Below are positions 29,022-38,566 of a DNA stretch of 64,000 nucleotides, piece after piece. The stretch comes from [Chlorobium] sp. 445. GTDB lineage: Bacteria > Bacteroidota > Chlorobiia > Chlorobiales > Thermochlorobacteraceae. A program made the position numbers and the translations under genes. The stretch covers positions 1 to 64,000 of the forward strand of contig NSLH01000001.1 in the NCBI GenBank assembly GCA_002763895.1, in the 5' to 3' direction. The notes beneath the pieces were generated by a model that had not been told where the DNA came from, did no database searches, and was given only the letters and a program-made list of their open reading frames with translations. Each line of letters opens with the position of its first letter. Positions within the stretch are counted from its first letter, which is position 1.

Positions 29022-29897
29022 ATGGCTTGGGACTCCATTTTGTTCATTAGTGCCACTTTGGTGGTGATGCTTGTGCTTGCTCGCCTCGTTAATCAGTTCA
29101 TCTTTAAGGCAAATATGACAGAGGTAATTAAGAAGGATGACAAAACGGCTATTGGAATTGCTTTATCGGGATTTTTATTTGGTGTGGTGCAAATCACGAG
29201 CGAAGTATTGTCGGGTGAGGGACATCAGAGTTTGCTAGTAGATGCAGGTCTTGTAGCACTCTGGGGCATAAGCGGAATTATACTGCTTACACTGCTCTCG
29301 CTTTTTGGCTTTAAGCTCTTTCACGGTGTGGATTATGTGCAAGAAGTGCAGAAAGGCAATGTCGCTGTAGGAATCGTGGCAGCTGCGCGTTTTATTGCAA
29401 CTTCATCAGTAATTGCCGCTGCGGTGTCAGGCGAAAATACAGGGCAGAATGAAGTTGCTCTCTCCGAAGGCGGCGCAGCGCTGGCCTCACTCGTCTTCTT
29501 TCTTATCGGACAACTCACGCTGATTATTGTAACATGGCTCTTTCGATTTCTCACAGCGTACGATGACGCAAAAGAACTGGCAAGCGGCAACATTGCGGCA
29601 GCACTAAGTTACTCTGGCTTGATGATTGGCATAGGGATTGCCGTTCAGAAAGGTATCAAAGGTGAATTTATTGGCTATGTGCCAGGCTTACTGGCTTATG
29701 CAAAATCAATGATAGTAGTGGTAGCATTCTATCCGATTCGTCAATTTTTAGTGCAAGGCTTGCTGGTGGGCGGCAGTTTTGCACTCTACGGCGGCACACT
29801 CGATGAGGAAATTGGTCGAGACCGCAATATCGCCGCGGGGGCAATTGAAGCAGCAGCCTACATTGCTACTGCAATGCTCATTACGCGCTTGATTTGA
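29022..29897 (+). CDS. DUF350 family membrane protein with two DUF350 units
   Basis: 291 residues and about eight hydrophobic segments arranged as two repeats of the DUF350 fold. Each repeat has a Gly-rich helix after a charged Asp/Lys turn: KKDDKTAIGIALSGFLFGVV, and DAKELASGNIAAALSYSGLMIG. It resembles E. coli YjfL-type proteins and lies 31 bases before a glutathionylspermidine-synthase-like gene. That pairing recurs in many bacteria (yjfL-yjfC). The biochemical role is unknown; a membrane partner for an ATP-grasp amide ligase is the usual suggestion. First gene of a four-gene plus-strand unit. Confidence 0.85.
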   Translation: MAWDSILFISATLVVMLVLARLVNQFIFKANMTEVIKKDDKTAIGIALSGFLFGVVQITSEVLSGEGHQSLLVDAGLVALWGISGIILLTLLSLFGFKLFHGVDYVQEVQKGNVAVGIVAAARFIATSSVIAAAVSGENTGQNEVALSEGGAALASLVFFLIGQLTLIIVTWLFRFLTAYDDAKELASGNIAAALSYSGLMIGIGIAVQKGIKGEFIGYVPGLLAYAKSMIVVVAFYPIRQFLVQGLLVGGSFALYGGTLDEEIGRDRNIAAGAIEAAAYIATAMLITRLI

Positions 29898-29928
29898 AGA
29901 GAAGATTTCATGATGCTTTATCACAAAG

Positions 29929-31251
29929 ATGATGACGACATCTAAGTTCGATGCCACACAGCTGCCTGCTACGCTTGTGCGTGGCACACCCGCTTATGGC
30001 AAGGCTTACCAAGCCTTTGCTGAAGTGCTCTATCGTACCAACATCCTAAGCGACCCATGGCTCTATGGCGAAGAGCGTTTTTTGCTTGAGCCAATTTTAA
30101 TCTCAGAAACTCAACAACAGGCGCTTTATACTGCCGCAGAAGCAATCGGTAAAGTCTATGATGAACTAGCAGAACTGGTCTGGCGACAGCCCGACTATCT
30201 TGACACATTCTTTGGTCTGACGCCATACCAAAAATTAATGTGGCTCACATCTGGCGGGCGTTGGCACTTTATTGCGCGGCTTGATGTCTTTGAGGAACAC
30301 GGTGGCGGCATCAAAATTTGCGAAATGAATAGCGACACGCCCAGCGGTGAAGCAGAAGCAGTCTTGCTCAACGACCTGTTGCACAAGCGCGTCCCGCATG
30401 CCCGTAACCCAAATGCTAATTTTGAAGACACCTTCATCACTGCCTTGCTGGCGGCGTATCATGCCGATGTCAGAGAGCCGAAAGAAAAACCTACAATCGG
30501 AATCATCTATCCAACAGATTTGCCTGAAGATCTCTCAATGATTTTGCTCTACAAAAGTTGGTTTGAACGGCGCGGCTTTACGGTGGTCTTGGGTTCGCCA
30601 TTGAATTTACGCAAAACAAAGAACGCCCTGTGTCTTTTCTCTCAACCGATTGATATTGCGATACGCCACTACAAAACCGACTGGTGGGGCGAACGAGAAC
30701 CAGTGTGGTTAGATGAAGAAGACTATCCCGATCCTTATCCGATGCATCGCGAACTTTTGGCGATGCTTGAAGCAGAAGAAGAAGGACGAGTATCCGTGCT
30801 CAATCCTTTCGGGGCGGTGCTGACACAGAACAAACTCACAATGGCATTTCTGTGGAAATATCGTGCGGCGTTTTCGCCTGAATCACAAGCTGCAATTCAA
30901 GCGTACATTCCTGAAACACATCGGCTGGTGGATATGGATATCGAGACCTTGCTGTGCGAACAAGAGAAATGGGTACTGAAATCTGACTACGGCTGCGAAG
31001 GCGCAGAAGTGATCATTGGAAAATTCACAACGCCAACTTCGTGGAAACTTTCCTTAGAGCAAGCCATAAAAGAGCGTTGGGTGGCGCAGCGTTTTTTTGA
31101 AGCAGAGTGTTTGAAAAGAGGTGGAATTGCAAATTTTGGTGTCTATCTTATTGGCGGTAAAGCCTGCGGATTTTATACACGCGTCTCTCATACGGCAACG
31201 GACTACACAACACCTTGCGCTGCTGTATTTATTGATTCAAGCATAAACTAG
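29929..31251 (+). CDS. Glutathionylspermidine synthase-like ATP-grasp ligase
   Basis: 440 residues covering the C-terminal synthetase fold of Gsp (PF03738) without the N-terminal amidase domain, as in YgiC/YjfC. Visible blocks are GGGIKICEMNSDTPSGEAEA (substrate and metal pocket), LNPFGAVLTQNKLTMAFLWK, WVLKSDYGCEGAEVIIG (ATP-grasp Lys and glycine loop), RWVAQRFFEAECL and NFGVYLIGGKACGFYTRVS. It should form an amide bond with ATP, but YgiC/YjfC-type proteins have not been shown to make glutathionylspermidine. Its neighbours (DUF350 upstream, lipoprotein 13 bases downstream) suggest an envelope-linked conjugation. Confidence 0.88.
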   Translation: MMTTSKFDATQLPATLVRGTPAYGKAYQAFAEVLYRTNILSDPWLYGEERFLLEPILISETQQQALYTAAEAIGKVYDELAELVWRQPDYLDTFFGLTPYQKLMWLTSGGRWHFIARLDVFEEHGGGIKICEMNSDTPSGEAEAVLLNDLLHKRVPHARNPNANFEDTFITALLAAYHADVREPKEKPTIGIIYPTDLPEDLSMILLYKSWFERRGFTVVLGSPLNLRKTKNALCLFSQPIDIAIRHYKTDWWGEREPVWLDEEDYPDPYPMHRELLAMLEAEEEGRVSVLNPFGAVLTQNKLTMAFLWKYRAAFSPESQAAIQAYIPETHRLVDMDIETLLCEQEKWVLKSDYGCEGAEVIIGKFTTPTSWKLSLEQAIKERWVAQRFFEAECLKRGGIANFGVYLIGGKACGFYTRVSHTATDYTTPCAAVFIDSSIN

Positions 31252-31264
31252 ACGGAGTAAAGTG

Positions 31265-32663
31265 ATGCAAAACGAACAGCATCCAGAGTTTGGCGCAGAG
31301 TGGTGGAGAGAAATGCTCTCACGGCGCGACGCCAACAAACGGCTTGTCAAACTGACCGCACTGTCAGCAATTCTATCTGCCAGTGGAATTTTTCAAGGAT
31401 GCGACATCGATGATGAGCAAGAGGTGAGTATGGATACGACCGAATTGCAGCGCCAAGAAGGCTGGAATGTCGGCGCCCCAGATAAGCCCCTGGTGTTGAA
31501 CGGCAAAACATCGCAAGACAGCCTGAACTCGCTGGGTTGGTCTGCCTACTTAGACCCTGAGACGCTGCTCAAAGCGTATGAGCCCTCACGTGCGGACTTA
31601 AAACCATTTGTAGTAACCACCTTAGTGCAATCGCTTTCGCAGCCGTCTCTGAGAGGTCAGATGTCGCCCATTTTCACACCGGCGATGCAAGTTGCGTATT
31701 CGCGGGGCTTAGGTATGAAAGAACTGCTCAAGCAGAGCAAAGACCCTGAGAACGTGGCGTTGGTAGTCGATATCGCAGGGGCAGAGGCTGTGGCGTTTGG
31801 AGCGGCACTGGCTGATGTTACACATCTTGTCATTTGCTTTGATAACTGGCCCCATCCGCTGGGGGTGGTGCCGTCACAAGAGACGCTAGGTGCAATGCTT
31901 TATTTTGCTGAAGAAGTCTCGCACAAAGCTAAAAACGCGTCCCGAAAAAGCTCCAGCAGTTTTTTTACTCGATAGCAATCGACTGGCGCCGTACAACGAA
32001 GCAACCGATGCCGAAACGAAGTTCGATAACCGCTATATGGCGAAAATCCCGTCTGCCGAGAACTTTGAAAAACTTGGCTTCAAGAGCGTGCTGTACTGCT
32101 CACCTGATGAAAGTCGTGAACAAGAATTAGATGACCTCAACGATGATTTTGCAAGTTACAGAGAAAAAGGCTTGGCGGTCTCTATGATCAAACTCTCGGA
32201 CTTTAAGCCACTAACAAGTGATGTGAGCAGCCTCAATGGGGCAGAGTTGCCCAAAGCTGCTGTCGATTCAAGTTCATTAGCTGCAAATACTGCTCCGACA
32301 GAGCAGCGAGCGTCGATCTATCAGACTTATTACTACGGTGGATTCCCTGGATTTGCACCGTGGTTTTTCTTCTACTATCCGATGTTTTTGCCATCGCCCA
32401 TTTTTTATCCGCGCTACAACTATGACTACTATCGCCGTCTGGCGGCACCGGGCACGATTTCGCGCCCAAATTATACGCCAGTTCGTCGTCCAACAATATT
32501 CTCAGGACGCACGACAGGCGCTGTTACAGGTGTCGGTCGCGTAAAGCCAACAGGGTTCGGTCGAGTCTCAACGCGCATCTCCTCTACAACAGGGCGCATT
32601 ACAGGCATTCGTGCAGGGCGATTCGGCTCGTTTGGACGAAGTCGCAGCGGATTTTCTTCATAA
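31265..32663 (+). CDS. Putative lipoprotein with aromatic and Gly/Arg/Ser-rich tail, frameshifted
   Basis: GGAG at 31254-31257 points to the ATG at 31265 rather than the GTG three bases earlier. The restored protein has about 465 residues. A basic N-terminal stretch is followed by a hydrophobic segment (LTALSAILSASGIFQGC) with a lipobox-like end at Cys. A globular domain of about 300 residues follows (for example AGAEAVAFGAALADVTHLVICFDNWPHP). The end is an aromatic stretch (FFFYYPMFLPSPIFYPRYNY) and a tail rich in Gly, Arg, Thr and Ser. The frame changes at the A5 run 31931-31935; removing one A reads SHKAKTRPEKAPAVFLLDSN. Position and tail recall YgiB/YjfM (DUF1190), but I cannot assert homology. 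Confidence 0.7.
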
Positions 32664-32685
32664 CTCAAAACTGTGTTACTGACTA

Positions 32686-33318
32686 ATGACACGACGAGGA
32701 TTTCTCTCCAGATTACTTGGTAAAAGACGACCGAAAGAAATGGCATTTTTTGCCGTTCAAGTGGCATTTAACTACTACGGCAAAGAAACACTCCGTGAAG
32801 AACTGCATCGTCTGATTGCTGAGAGTGTGGATGATGAAACGCCCGAACAAAAACGCCGCTTCTTCAAACGCCTAACATCAAAGTTGCAAGAAGCTATACC
32901 CTATTTTGAGTATGGCTTCTGGGATTTCATTACCGATGCCAGTGCTGCTGAGCGCGAGTTTAATCATTGGATCAACGACATTGAAGCCAATATCGCAACC
33001 GAAGAAGAAGAAGTTGGCGAAAGTGTCGATGAGATCATGCGCCTTAGCAGTTCAAAATACTACGTGGTCATCTCTCTGATTTTTCTTTTGGAAGCCTCAC
33101 CCATGCTCGATGAACTTGCGGAACTAATTGATGAAATACCTGAAGAGGCCTACGCTGACCGTGAAACTTTTGCCAAGCTCATCGCTGCCATCAACTACTT
33201 TGATTTCGAATACTGCTTCGGTGATGCCGTCTATATTATGCCTGGCAACGAAAAAGATGGTATTTCCTATGAAGACCTTGCAGGCGAAGGCTGGGAATAT
33301 CTACGCCTAATTAGCTAA
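32686..33318 (+). CDS. Unknown acidic protein, last gene of the DUF350 cassette
   Basis: 210 residues, helical in character and acidic after a short basic start (MTRRGFLSRLLGKRRPKE). Blocks include FFAVQVAFNYYGKETLREEL, DDETPEQKRRFFKRLTSKLQ and YISYEDLAGEGWEYLRL-like C-terminal sequence. I do not recognise it. There is no signal peptide, but a hydrophobic stretch (YYVVISLIFLLEASPML) lies near residue 130. It begins 22 bases after the lipoprotein stop on the same strand, so it probably belongs to the same transcript. Confidence 0.7.
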   Translation: MTRRGFLSRLLGKRRPKEMAFFAVQVAFNYYGKETLREELHRLIAESVDDETPEQKRRFFKRLTSKLQEAIPYFEYGFWDFITDASAAEREFNHWINDIEANIATEEEEVGESVDEIMRLSSSKYYVVISLIFLLEASPMLDELAELIDEIPEEAYADRETFAKLIAAINYFDFEYCFGDAVYIMPGNEKDGISYEDLAGEGWEYLRLIS

Positions 33319-33333
33319 GAACCATGCTGGGAT

Positions 33334-34110
33334 TCAGCGCCCTTTCCACTGTGGTTTGCGCTTCTCAATAAAGGCTTGCATGCCTTCCTTTTTGTCTTCG
33401 GTATCGAAGAGCAGGTAGAAACTTTTGCGTTCAAAGGCTAAGCCCTCATCAAGTCCGCTGAGTGAAGCACGAATTGCTTCTTTGGCAGCACGAATTGCGA
33501 CCGGCGATTTTGAGGCAATCTCACGCGCAAGTCTCTTGGCTTCTTCGAGATATTCTGCAACAGGTACAACCTTTGAGACCAGACGCAAGTCCAGAGCTTC
33601 TTTGGCATCAATCATGCGCCCAGTGAGAATGAGTTCCATAGCTTTGAATTTGCCGACAAGGCGCGTGAGGCGCTGCGTGGCGCCTGCACCGGGAATGACT
33701 CCGATGTTGACTTCAGGCTGTCCGAGCTTTGCGGTTTCAGAGGCAACGACAAGGTCGCACATCAGCATCACCTCACAGCCGCCACCTAAGGCAAATCCAG
33801 AGACCGCAGCAATCAGTGGCTTGGAGCATCGCTCAATACGATGCCACTTCTCAAGAGGATTTTGCACCAGCATCTGTGCTGAAGTGCGTGCGGCAAATTC
33901 TTTGATATCGGCGCCTGCAGCAAAGGCTTTTTCATTGCCCGTCAGCACTATTGCATGGACATCAGGGTCATGCTCAAGTGCTTCGAGCGCATTGAGCAAT
34001 TCATCCATCAATTCGAAATTGAGCGCATTGAGTGCCTCTGGGCGATTAAACTGCACAACGGCAATATGACTGTCTGTTTCCTTTGAGACAAGGAGATATT
34101 TGTAGCTCAT
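33334..34110 (-). CDS. Enoyl-CoA hydratase (crotonase family)
   Basis: 258 residues. FNRPEALNALNFELMDEL, the oxyanion-hole block AFAAGADIKEFA, FALGGGCEVMLMCDLVVASETAKLGQPEVNIGVIPG (key acidic residues in GGGCE and QPEVN) and the C-terminal FYLLFDTEDKKEGMQAFIEKRKPQW are those of fadB/paaF/crt-type hydratases. Both catalytic Glu positions (in GGCE and QPE) are present, so genuine hydratase activity is likely. It is convergent with the acidic-protein gene (15 bases apart) and 63 bases after adenosine deaminase on its own strand. Confidence 0.92.
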   Translation of the reverse strand: MSYKYLLVSKETDSHIAVVQFNRPEALNALNFELMDELLNALEALEHDPDVHAIVLTGNEKAFAAGADIKEFAARTSAQMLVQNPLEKWHRIERCSKPLIAAVSGFALGGGCEVMLMCDLVVASETAKLGQPEVNIGVIPGAGATQRLTRLVGKFKAMELILTGRMIDAKEALDLRLVSKVVPVAEYLEEAKRLAREIASKSPVAIRAAKEAIRASLSGLDEGLAFERKSFYLLFDTEDKKEGMQAFIEKRKPQWKGR

Positions 34111-34173
34111 TGAGATTCAGTTAGTTTTTTTGAGAAACACAAGCAGCAAGTGCTGCAAAACTGCACGCGATGA

Positions 34174-35282
34174 CTACTCTGCCAAGGCGGGTTTGGCTTG
34201 CTCCGAATGAAGTTGTGCACGCAACTGAGCAAACTTGGGTTTGATTACATTGAAGATAAGATCAACGCGTTCGTCGTATGAAATAAATGCGCTTTTCATA
34301 GCGTTGATAGAAAGTCGTTCTAAGTCATCAAGACCTAAGCCATAGACGTCATGCGCAATTTTATATTCTTGAGTCATGGTAGTTTGGCTCATCAAACGGT
34401 TGTCGCAATTGAGTGTAACGCGGAAACGATTTTTGTAGAAAATCCAAAAGGGATGTTCGGCAAAACTGCGTGCCGCACCTGTGTGGATGTTTGACGATAA
34501 GCAGATTTCCAGCGGAATGCGCTTATCGAGCACATATTGCGAGAGTGTGCCAAGTTTGATGACTTCATTGTTGAGCACAGCCATATCGTCAATAAGACGG
34601 GTAGCGTGTCCAATGCGATGAGCCCCGCACCATTGCAAGGCTTGCCAGATCGATTCTTTGCCAAAGGCTTCGCCAGCATGAATCGTAATGTTGAAGTTTT
34701 CGCGCTGGCAATAGTGAAAGGCTTCAACATGTTTTTAGCTGGATAGCCGCCTTCTTCGCCGGCAAGGTCAAAGCCGACGACGCCACGATCACGGAAATCG
34801 ACCGCCAATTGAGCCATGTCCAATGAGTGTTGGCTATCTAAGTTTCGCATAGCGCAAATAATGAGCCGGGCTTTCACGCCAAATTGATGTTCGCCGCGCT
34901 CGAGACCTTTCAAAACTGCGCGCACAACATCTTCCCAATGCAAGCCCTTCTGCGTGTGAAAGACAGGTGCAAAGCGTGTTTCTATGTAGCAAACGCCATC
35001 GTTGTACATATCTTCTACCATTTCGAAGGCAACACGCTCTAAGGCATCAGGTGTTTGCATCACCGCACAAGTGTGTGCAAAGCCTGCAAGATATTCAGGC
35101 AAACTGCCTTTGTTTGCACCATGAAAAAACCACTTTGCAAGCTCACCTGCATCCGTAGTCGGCAATCCACGGTAGCCTTGCTCACGCGCAAGCTCAATTA
35201 CTGTTTGCGGACGCAAGCCGCCATCAAGATGATCGTGCAGTGCAACTTTCGGCATCTGTCGTATGATTTCCGTCGTCAGCAT
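34174..35282 (-). CDS. add: Adenosine deaminase, broken by a single-base deletion
   Basis: Restored length about 369 residues. The start is taken at the ATG at 35280-35282 (MLTTEIIRQMPKVALHDHLDGG) because AAGGAG lies 10 bases before it. The HDHLDGG motif supplies two zinc ligands. GVVGFDLAGEEGGYPA is family-typical. In the second frame, GAHRIGHATRL and LEICLSSNIHTGA carry the catalytic and substrate-binding residues. The frames change at the T5 run 34732-34736. One extra base gives a continuous HVEAFHYCQRENFNITIHAG, including the zinc-site His in IHAGE. It deaminates adenosine to inosine in purine salvage. Confidence 0.9.
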
Positions 35283-35292
35283 TGCCAACAGG

Positions 35293-35298
35293 CTCCTT
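35293..35298 (-). promoter_or_regulatory. Ribosome binding site selecting the add start
   Basis: AAGGAG on the minus strand, 10 bases before the ATG at 35280-35282. It lies inside the longer frame starting at 35315, which makes that longer start unlikely. Confidence 0.6.
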
Positions 35299-35422
35299 TC
35301 AAGTTCTGATTTCAATCTGATTTAAATATGAATGCTCAAGTTTCAACGACACACTTTCTCTCTCTTGCTTAGTCTTATGCTAAGGTCGCGTAAGTTTCTT
35401 GCGCCAATTTAGCAAGTTTTCA

Positions 35423-37543
35423 TTAGGATAACGTTTCCTCGTTGTGCTCAACGGGCAGTTTAATGAGCACTTCTGTCCATTCGCCCGGTTTGCTCTCAAT
35501 CGTGATCTCGCCACGATAACCTTTGATAATTTCGTGAGCGGCTGACAATCCTAAGCCTGTGTGCCTTGCGCTAGTGGGCTTTGTGGTGAAGAAAGGTAAA
35601 AAGACTTTTTCTTTGAGCTCTGGTGCAATACCGATGCCATTATCGCGCACGCAAATTTCCACCATCTTATTCTGAACACGGCTCACAACGCGCAGTTCTG
35701 GTTTGTAGTCAGCAGCAGCAAGTTTTTTTTGCTTCTCGTGCATGGCATCAAAGCTATTGTTGAAAAGGTTAAAAAGAACATAGCGAATTTCTTGTGAGGA
35801 AAGTTTAAGTGAGCCAAGTCTCTCACTGAGTTCTACTGAAAGCACAACTTCAAAATCGCTGTATTTGTCTTGCCACATTCGGTATGAGGCTTTAAGCGTG
35901 TCGGCAATGAGTGCATTGAGATTCGCATCTGTGGTTTCGCTAGCACGCAAGCTCGAGTATTCCAGCACACTTTTGATGAGTGCAGTTGCATGCGCACTGT
36001 GCTGCAAGGTCTCTTCTGCATGTTGCTCTAAGCGCTCAAGTGTGGCTTGCAAGTGTATCTTTCTCTCGTCAGTGATCTCTGTGGTCTGAATGTCGGTTTT
36101 CAGTGAAGCAAGGAGTTGTTTGGAAAACTCAGTAAGCCGATAGACAGAATGAAGCGGATGTTGGAGTTCATGTGCCATGCCTGTAGCAAGTTTTCCGACA
36201 GATGCAATTTTTTGAGCGGAGATAAGTTGTGCGCGTGTCTCACGCAGTTGTTTGAGTGCATGTTGCAAGCGTGTGTTTTGTTGCTGCTTGGCGCGATAGC
36301 TTGAGAACACAAGCAAGACAATAGCAAAGAACAAAACAGAGCCAGCAATAATCGAGTTGCGCAATAAAGTCTGTTGACTGCGTTCTAACTCCAAGGCTTT
36401 GATGCGCTGTGCTTTTTCTTCGACAGCAAGTTTAGTTTGAAGATTAGCGATGCTGCTTTGCACTTCCGATGAGAGCAAAAGGTCTTTCATTTCTACATAC
36501 TTGCGGTAGAACATCAGTGCGCGGCGCGCATTGCCTTGTGCATCGTAAATATCAGCCAAAGTGCGTGCAGTTTCTTTAATGCCTTTCTGCATGCCAATCT
36601 CATCAGCAATCTCGTATGCTTTCTCAGCTTGTGCAATTGCAAGCTCATATCGACGTTGTGCGTAGTAACTTTCGGCAAGAAAACGGCGCGTGTTGACTTC
36701 GGCTTGCTTATCACCAAGTTTCTCAAACGCAGCTAATGCTTTTTTGTAGTAGTCAATGGCAATGTCATAATCTTGACGATTGTGATAGATTCTGCCAAGA
36801 TAGCGGTTTGAGGTCGCCACGTCCCAAGCATCACCAAGTTCTTGCATAATCGCAAGGGCTTTTGCTGCATATTCAAGAGCTTGTGCACTATTGCCTTGTT
36901 TATCCAAGAGTTCACTCAAACTGCGCAACGTGATGGCTTTACTTAGTTCATCATCAAGTTCTTCAGCAACCTTCAAGGCTTTGCGGAAGTATTCCATGGC
37001 TGACTTTTCATTTTCTTGGTCGTTGTAGACAAAGCCGATGAAGCGCAGCATATCGCCTACGCTGCGTGTCTCCTCAAGCTTTTCATAGTTTTTGAGGGCT
37101 TGAAAGGCATACTCGAGCGCTTCGGCATATCGACCTTGTGTGCGCTGAATGAAGGCCATGCGTTTAGAAATTTCCGCCATGCCACTGAGATTGTTATCAC
37201 TTTCGTAGAGCAAGCGTGCTTTATCGTAGTATTCCAAAGCGCCCTCAAAGCTGGCTTGCGCATAATGATAGTCGCCAAAGGCTCGCAGTGAGCGTGCTAC
37301 ACCGCTCTTTGAGCCAAGTTTGATAGCAACTTGCTGCGCTTGGTCAGCAAAGTAAAGCGCGCTGTCGTTCGGTGTCTCTTCGGAGAGTTTAATGTAAAGC
37401 TCGTAGCGCGCACTATCGCTTACGACAGGCAAAAGTTGTTTGAGGCTATCGAGATTGAGTTTTTGTGCATGAATGTCTGCAACGGTGCTCAGCATGAGCA
37501 GAGTAGCAAAAAGCAAACACTTGACTTGCATGTAACAGTGCAT
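35423..37543 (-). CDS. TPR-containing sensor histidine kinase
   Basis: 706 residues. A signal peptide (KCLLFATLLMLSTVADIHAQ) is followed by about seven tetratricopeptide repeats up to residue 350, with YYDKAR, YFRKALKVAEELDD and YYKKALAAFEKLGD as repeat cores. A membrane helix (IIAGSVLFFAIVLLVFSSY) lies near 393-412. The kinase core has the phospho-acceptor His in GMAHELQHPLHSV (about 456), N-box NLFNNSFDAM, G1 DNGIGIAPELK, F-box FLPFFTTKP and G2 HTGLGLSAAHEI. The TPRs should lie in the periplasm as a sensor. No response regulator with a receiver domain is nearby. It sits 6 bases after the beta-propeller gene in a long minus-strand run. Confidence 0.9.
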   Translation of the reverse strand: MHCYMQVKCLLFATLLMLSTVADIHAQKLNLDSLKQLLPVVSDSARYELYIKLSEETPNDSALYFADQAQQVAIKLGSKSGVARSLRAFGDYHYAQASFEGALEYYDKARLLYESDNNLSGMAEISKRMAFIQRTQGRYAEALEYAFQALKNYEKLEETRSVGDMLRFIGFVYNDQENEKSAMEYFRKALKVAEELDDELSKAITLRSLSELLDKQGNSAQALEYAAKALAIMQELGDAWDVATSNRYLGRIYHNRQDYDIAIDYYKKALAAFEKLGDKQAEVNTRRFLAESYYAQRRYELAIAQAEKAYEIADEIGMQKGIKETARTLADIYDAQGNARRALMFYRKYVEMKDLLLSSEVQSSIANLQTKLAVEEKAQRIKALELERSQQTLLRNSIIAGSVLFFAIVLLVFSSYRAKQQQNTRLQHALKQLRETRAQLISAQKIASVGKLATGMAHELQHPLHSVYRLTEFSKQLLASLKTDIQTTEITDERKIHLQATLERLEQHAEETLQHSAHATALIKSVLEYSSLRASETTDANLNALIADTLKASYRMWQDKYSDFEVVLSVELSERLGSLKLSSQEIRYVLFNLFNNSFDAMHEKQKKLAAADYKPELRVVSRVQNKMVEICVRDNGIGIAPELKEKVFLPFFTTKPTSARHTGLGLSAAHEIIKGYRGEITIESKPGEWTEVLIKLPVEHNEETLS

Positions 37544-37549
37544 TGAAGG

Positions 37550-38560
37550 CTATTCAGAAAGGTTTAGCATATTGCGCGGTATAAAATACAATGCTTTTTC
37601 AGTCAAAAGATAAAGTGTCTCGCCAAGCCAAGCAGCATCGACCAGAGACTTTACTTCTGTGTTCGTAATTTGGCTAAAGCTCTGCGCAGTAATTTTCCCA
37701 AGAAACTTGAAGCCTGTTTCTTGCTCTGCGCGGAAAATGAGCAAAGCACTCTCATCGATGACAAACAGCCACTCTTGGAGTACTTTTTCACCGCCTATGG
37801 TTTCAGGGACAAGACCGATGCCTAACGCGCGCGGCGCATGGAGCATGCCTTTGCCAATTTGCATGACAAAGTTGCCAAACAAGTCGTAGACAAACACCGC
37901 TTGCGCACCTCTATCGCTGACGAAGACTTTTCCACTGCGACTGGTTTGCACGCACTGCGGGTCGATAAGATTACCTGCACCAGCATCAAATCCGCCAAAT
38001 TGAAATTGTGTGGGGTTCTGACGTTGCTGGAGTTCAGAAGCAAAGGTCAGCGGATTGATACGAATGACTTGGCGCTGCGCTTCGTCGAGAATGTAGAGGT
38101 CACCTTGTCCAGAAAGCGACAAGCTAATAGGGCGCCAAAGCTGACCAGCAGATGTAGCTGGCTCACGTGCAAGTCCTAAGGAGGTGATAGGAGTGGGACG
38201 ATGTTGCAAGAGCGTTACAAAATTGAGATTGCGATCGAATTGCGAGACGCGCTGATTGCCACGATCAGCTACGAAGACATTCAGTCCATCTGTCGTAAGG
38301 TCAAGTGGGTTATCGAAGGCTTCGCGGTCTATGCCGAACCCACCGACATGAGCGATCTTCTGACCGTTTTGGTCAAGTTTATAGAGGCGAGAGAGTGCGC
38401 CATCGAGCACGAAAATTTCGCCAAGCGTCGTAATGGCAAGTGCACGTGCCATCTGAAACTGTGCAACAGGCGCAAGGGTCTGCGGCGGCTCTTGTGCAAG
38501 TGCAGCATGAGCTAAGATAACTATGGCATAGAAGACAATCCATCGCTGCATGTCCATCAA
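37550..38560 (-). CDS. NHL-type beta-propeller protein, secreted
   Basis: 336 residues with a signal peptide (WIVFYAIVILAHAALAQEP). Six-bladed propeller repeats follow; the strongest are LAITTLGEIFVLDGALSRLYKLDQNG, DLTTDGLNVFVADRGNQRVSQFDRN and VQTSRSGKVFVSDRGAQAVFVYD (each quoted in part; the blade cores read FVxDxGxxxVxxFD). Such proteins are usually periplasmic or surface binding scaffolds without enzymatic residues. Its stop is 6 bases from the kinase start and its start 6 bases from the transglycosylase stop, so the three are probably one operon. Confidence 0.82.
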   Translation of the reverse strand: MMDMQRWIVFYAIVILAHAALAQEPPQTLAPVAQFQMARALAITTLGEIFVLDGALSRLYKLDQNGQKIAHVGGFGIDREAFDNPLDLTTDGLNVFVADRGNQRVSQFDRNLNFVTLLQHRPTPITSLGLAREPATSAGQLWRPISLSLSGQGDLYILDEAQRQVIRINPLTFASELQQRQNPTQFQFGGFDAGAGNLIDPQCVQTSRSGKVFVSDRGAQAVFVYDLFGNFVMQIGKGMLHAPRALGIGLVPETIGGEKVLQEWLFVIDESALLIFRAEQETGFKFLGKITAQSFSQITNTEVKSLVDAAWLGETLYLLTEKALYFIPRNMLNLSE

Positions 38561-38566
38561 ATGTTG

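Noticed and set aside
33425-34069. 214-residue open frame antisense to the enoyl-CoA hydratase
   Set aside because: It fully overlaps a well-supported gene, and its translation is low-complexity Ser/Ala sequence.
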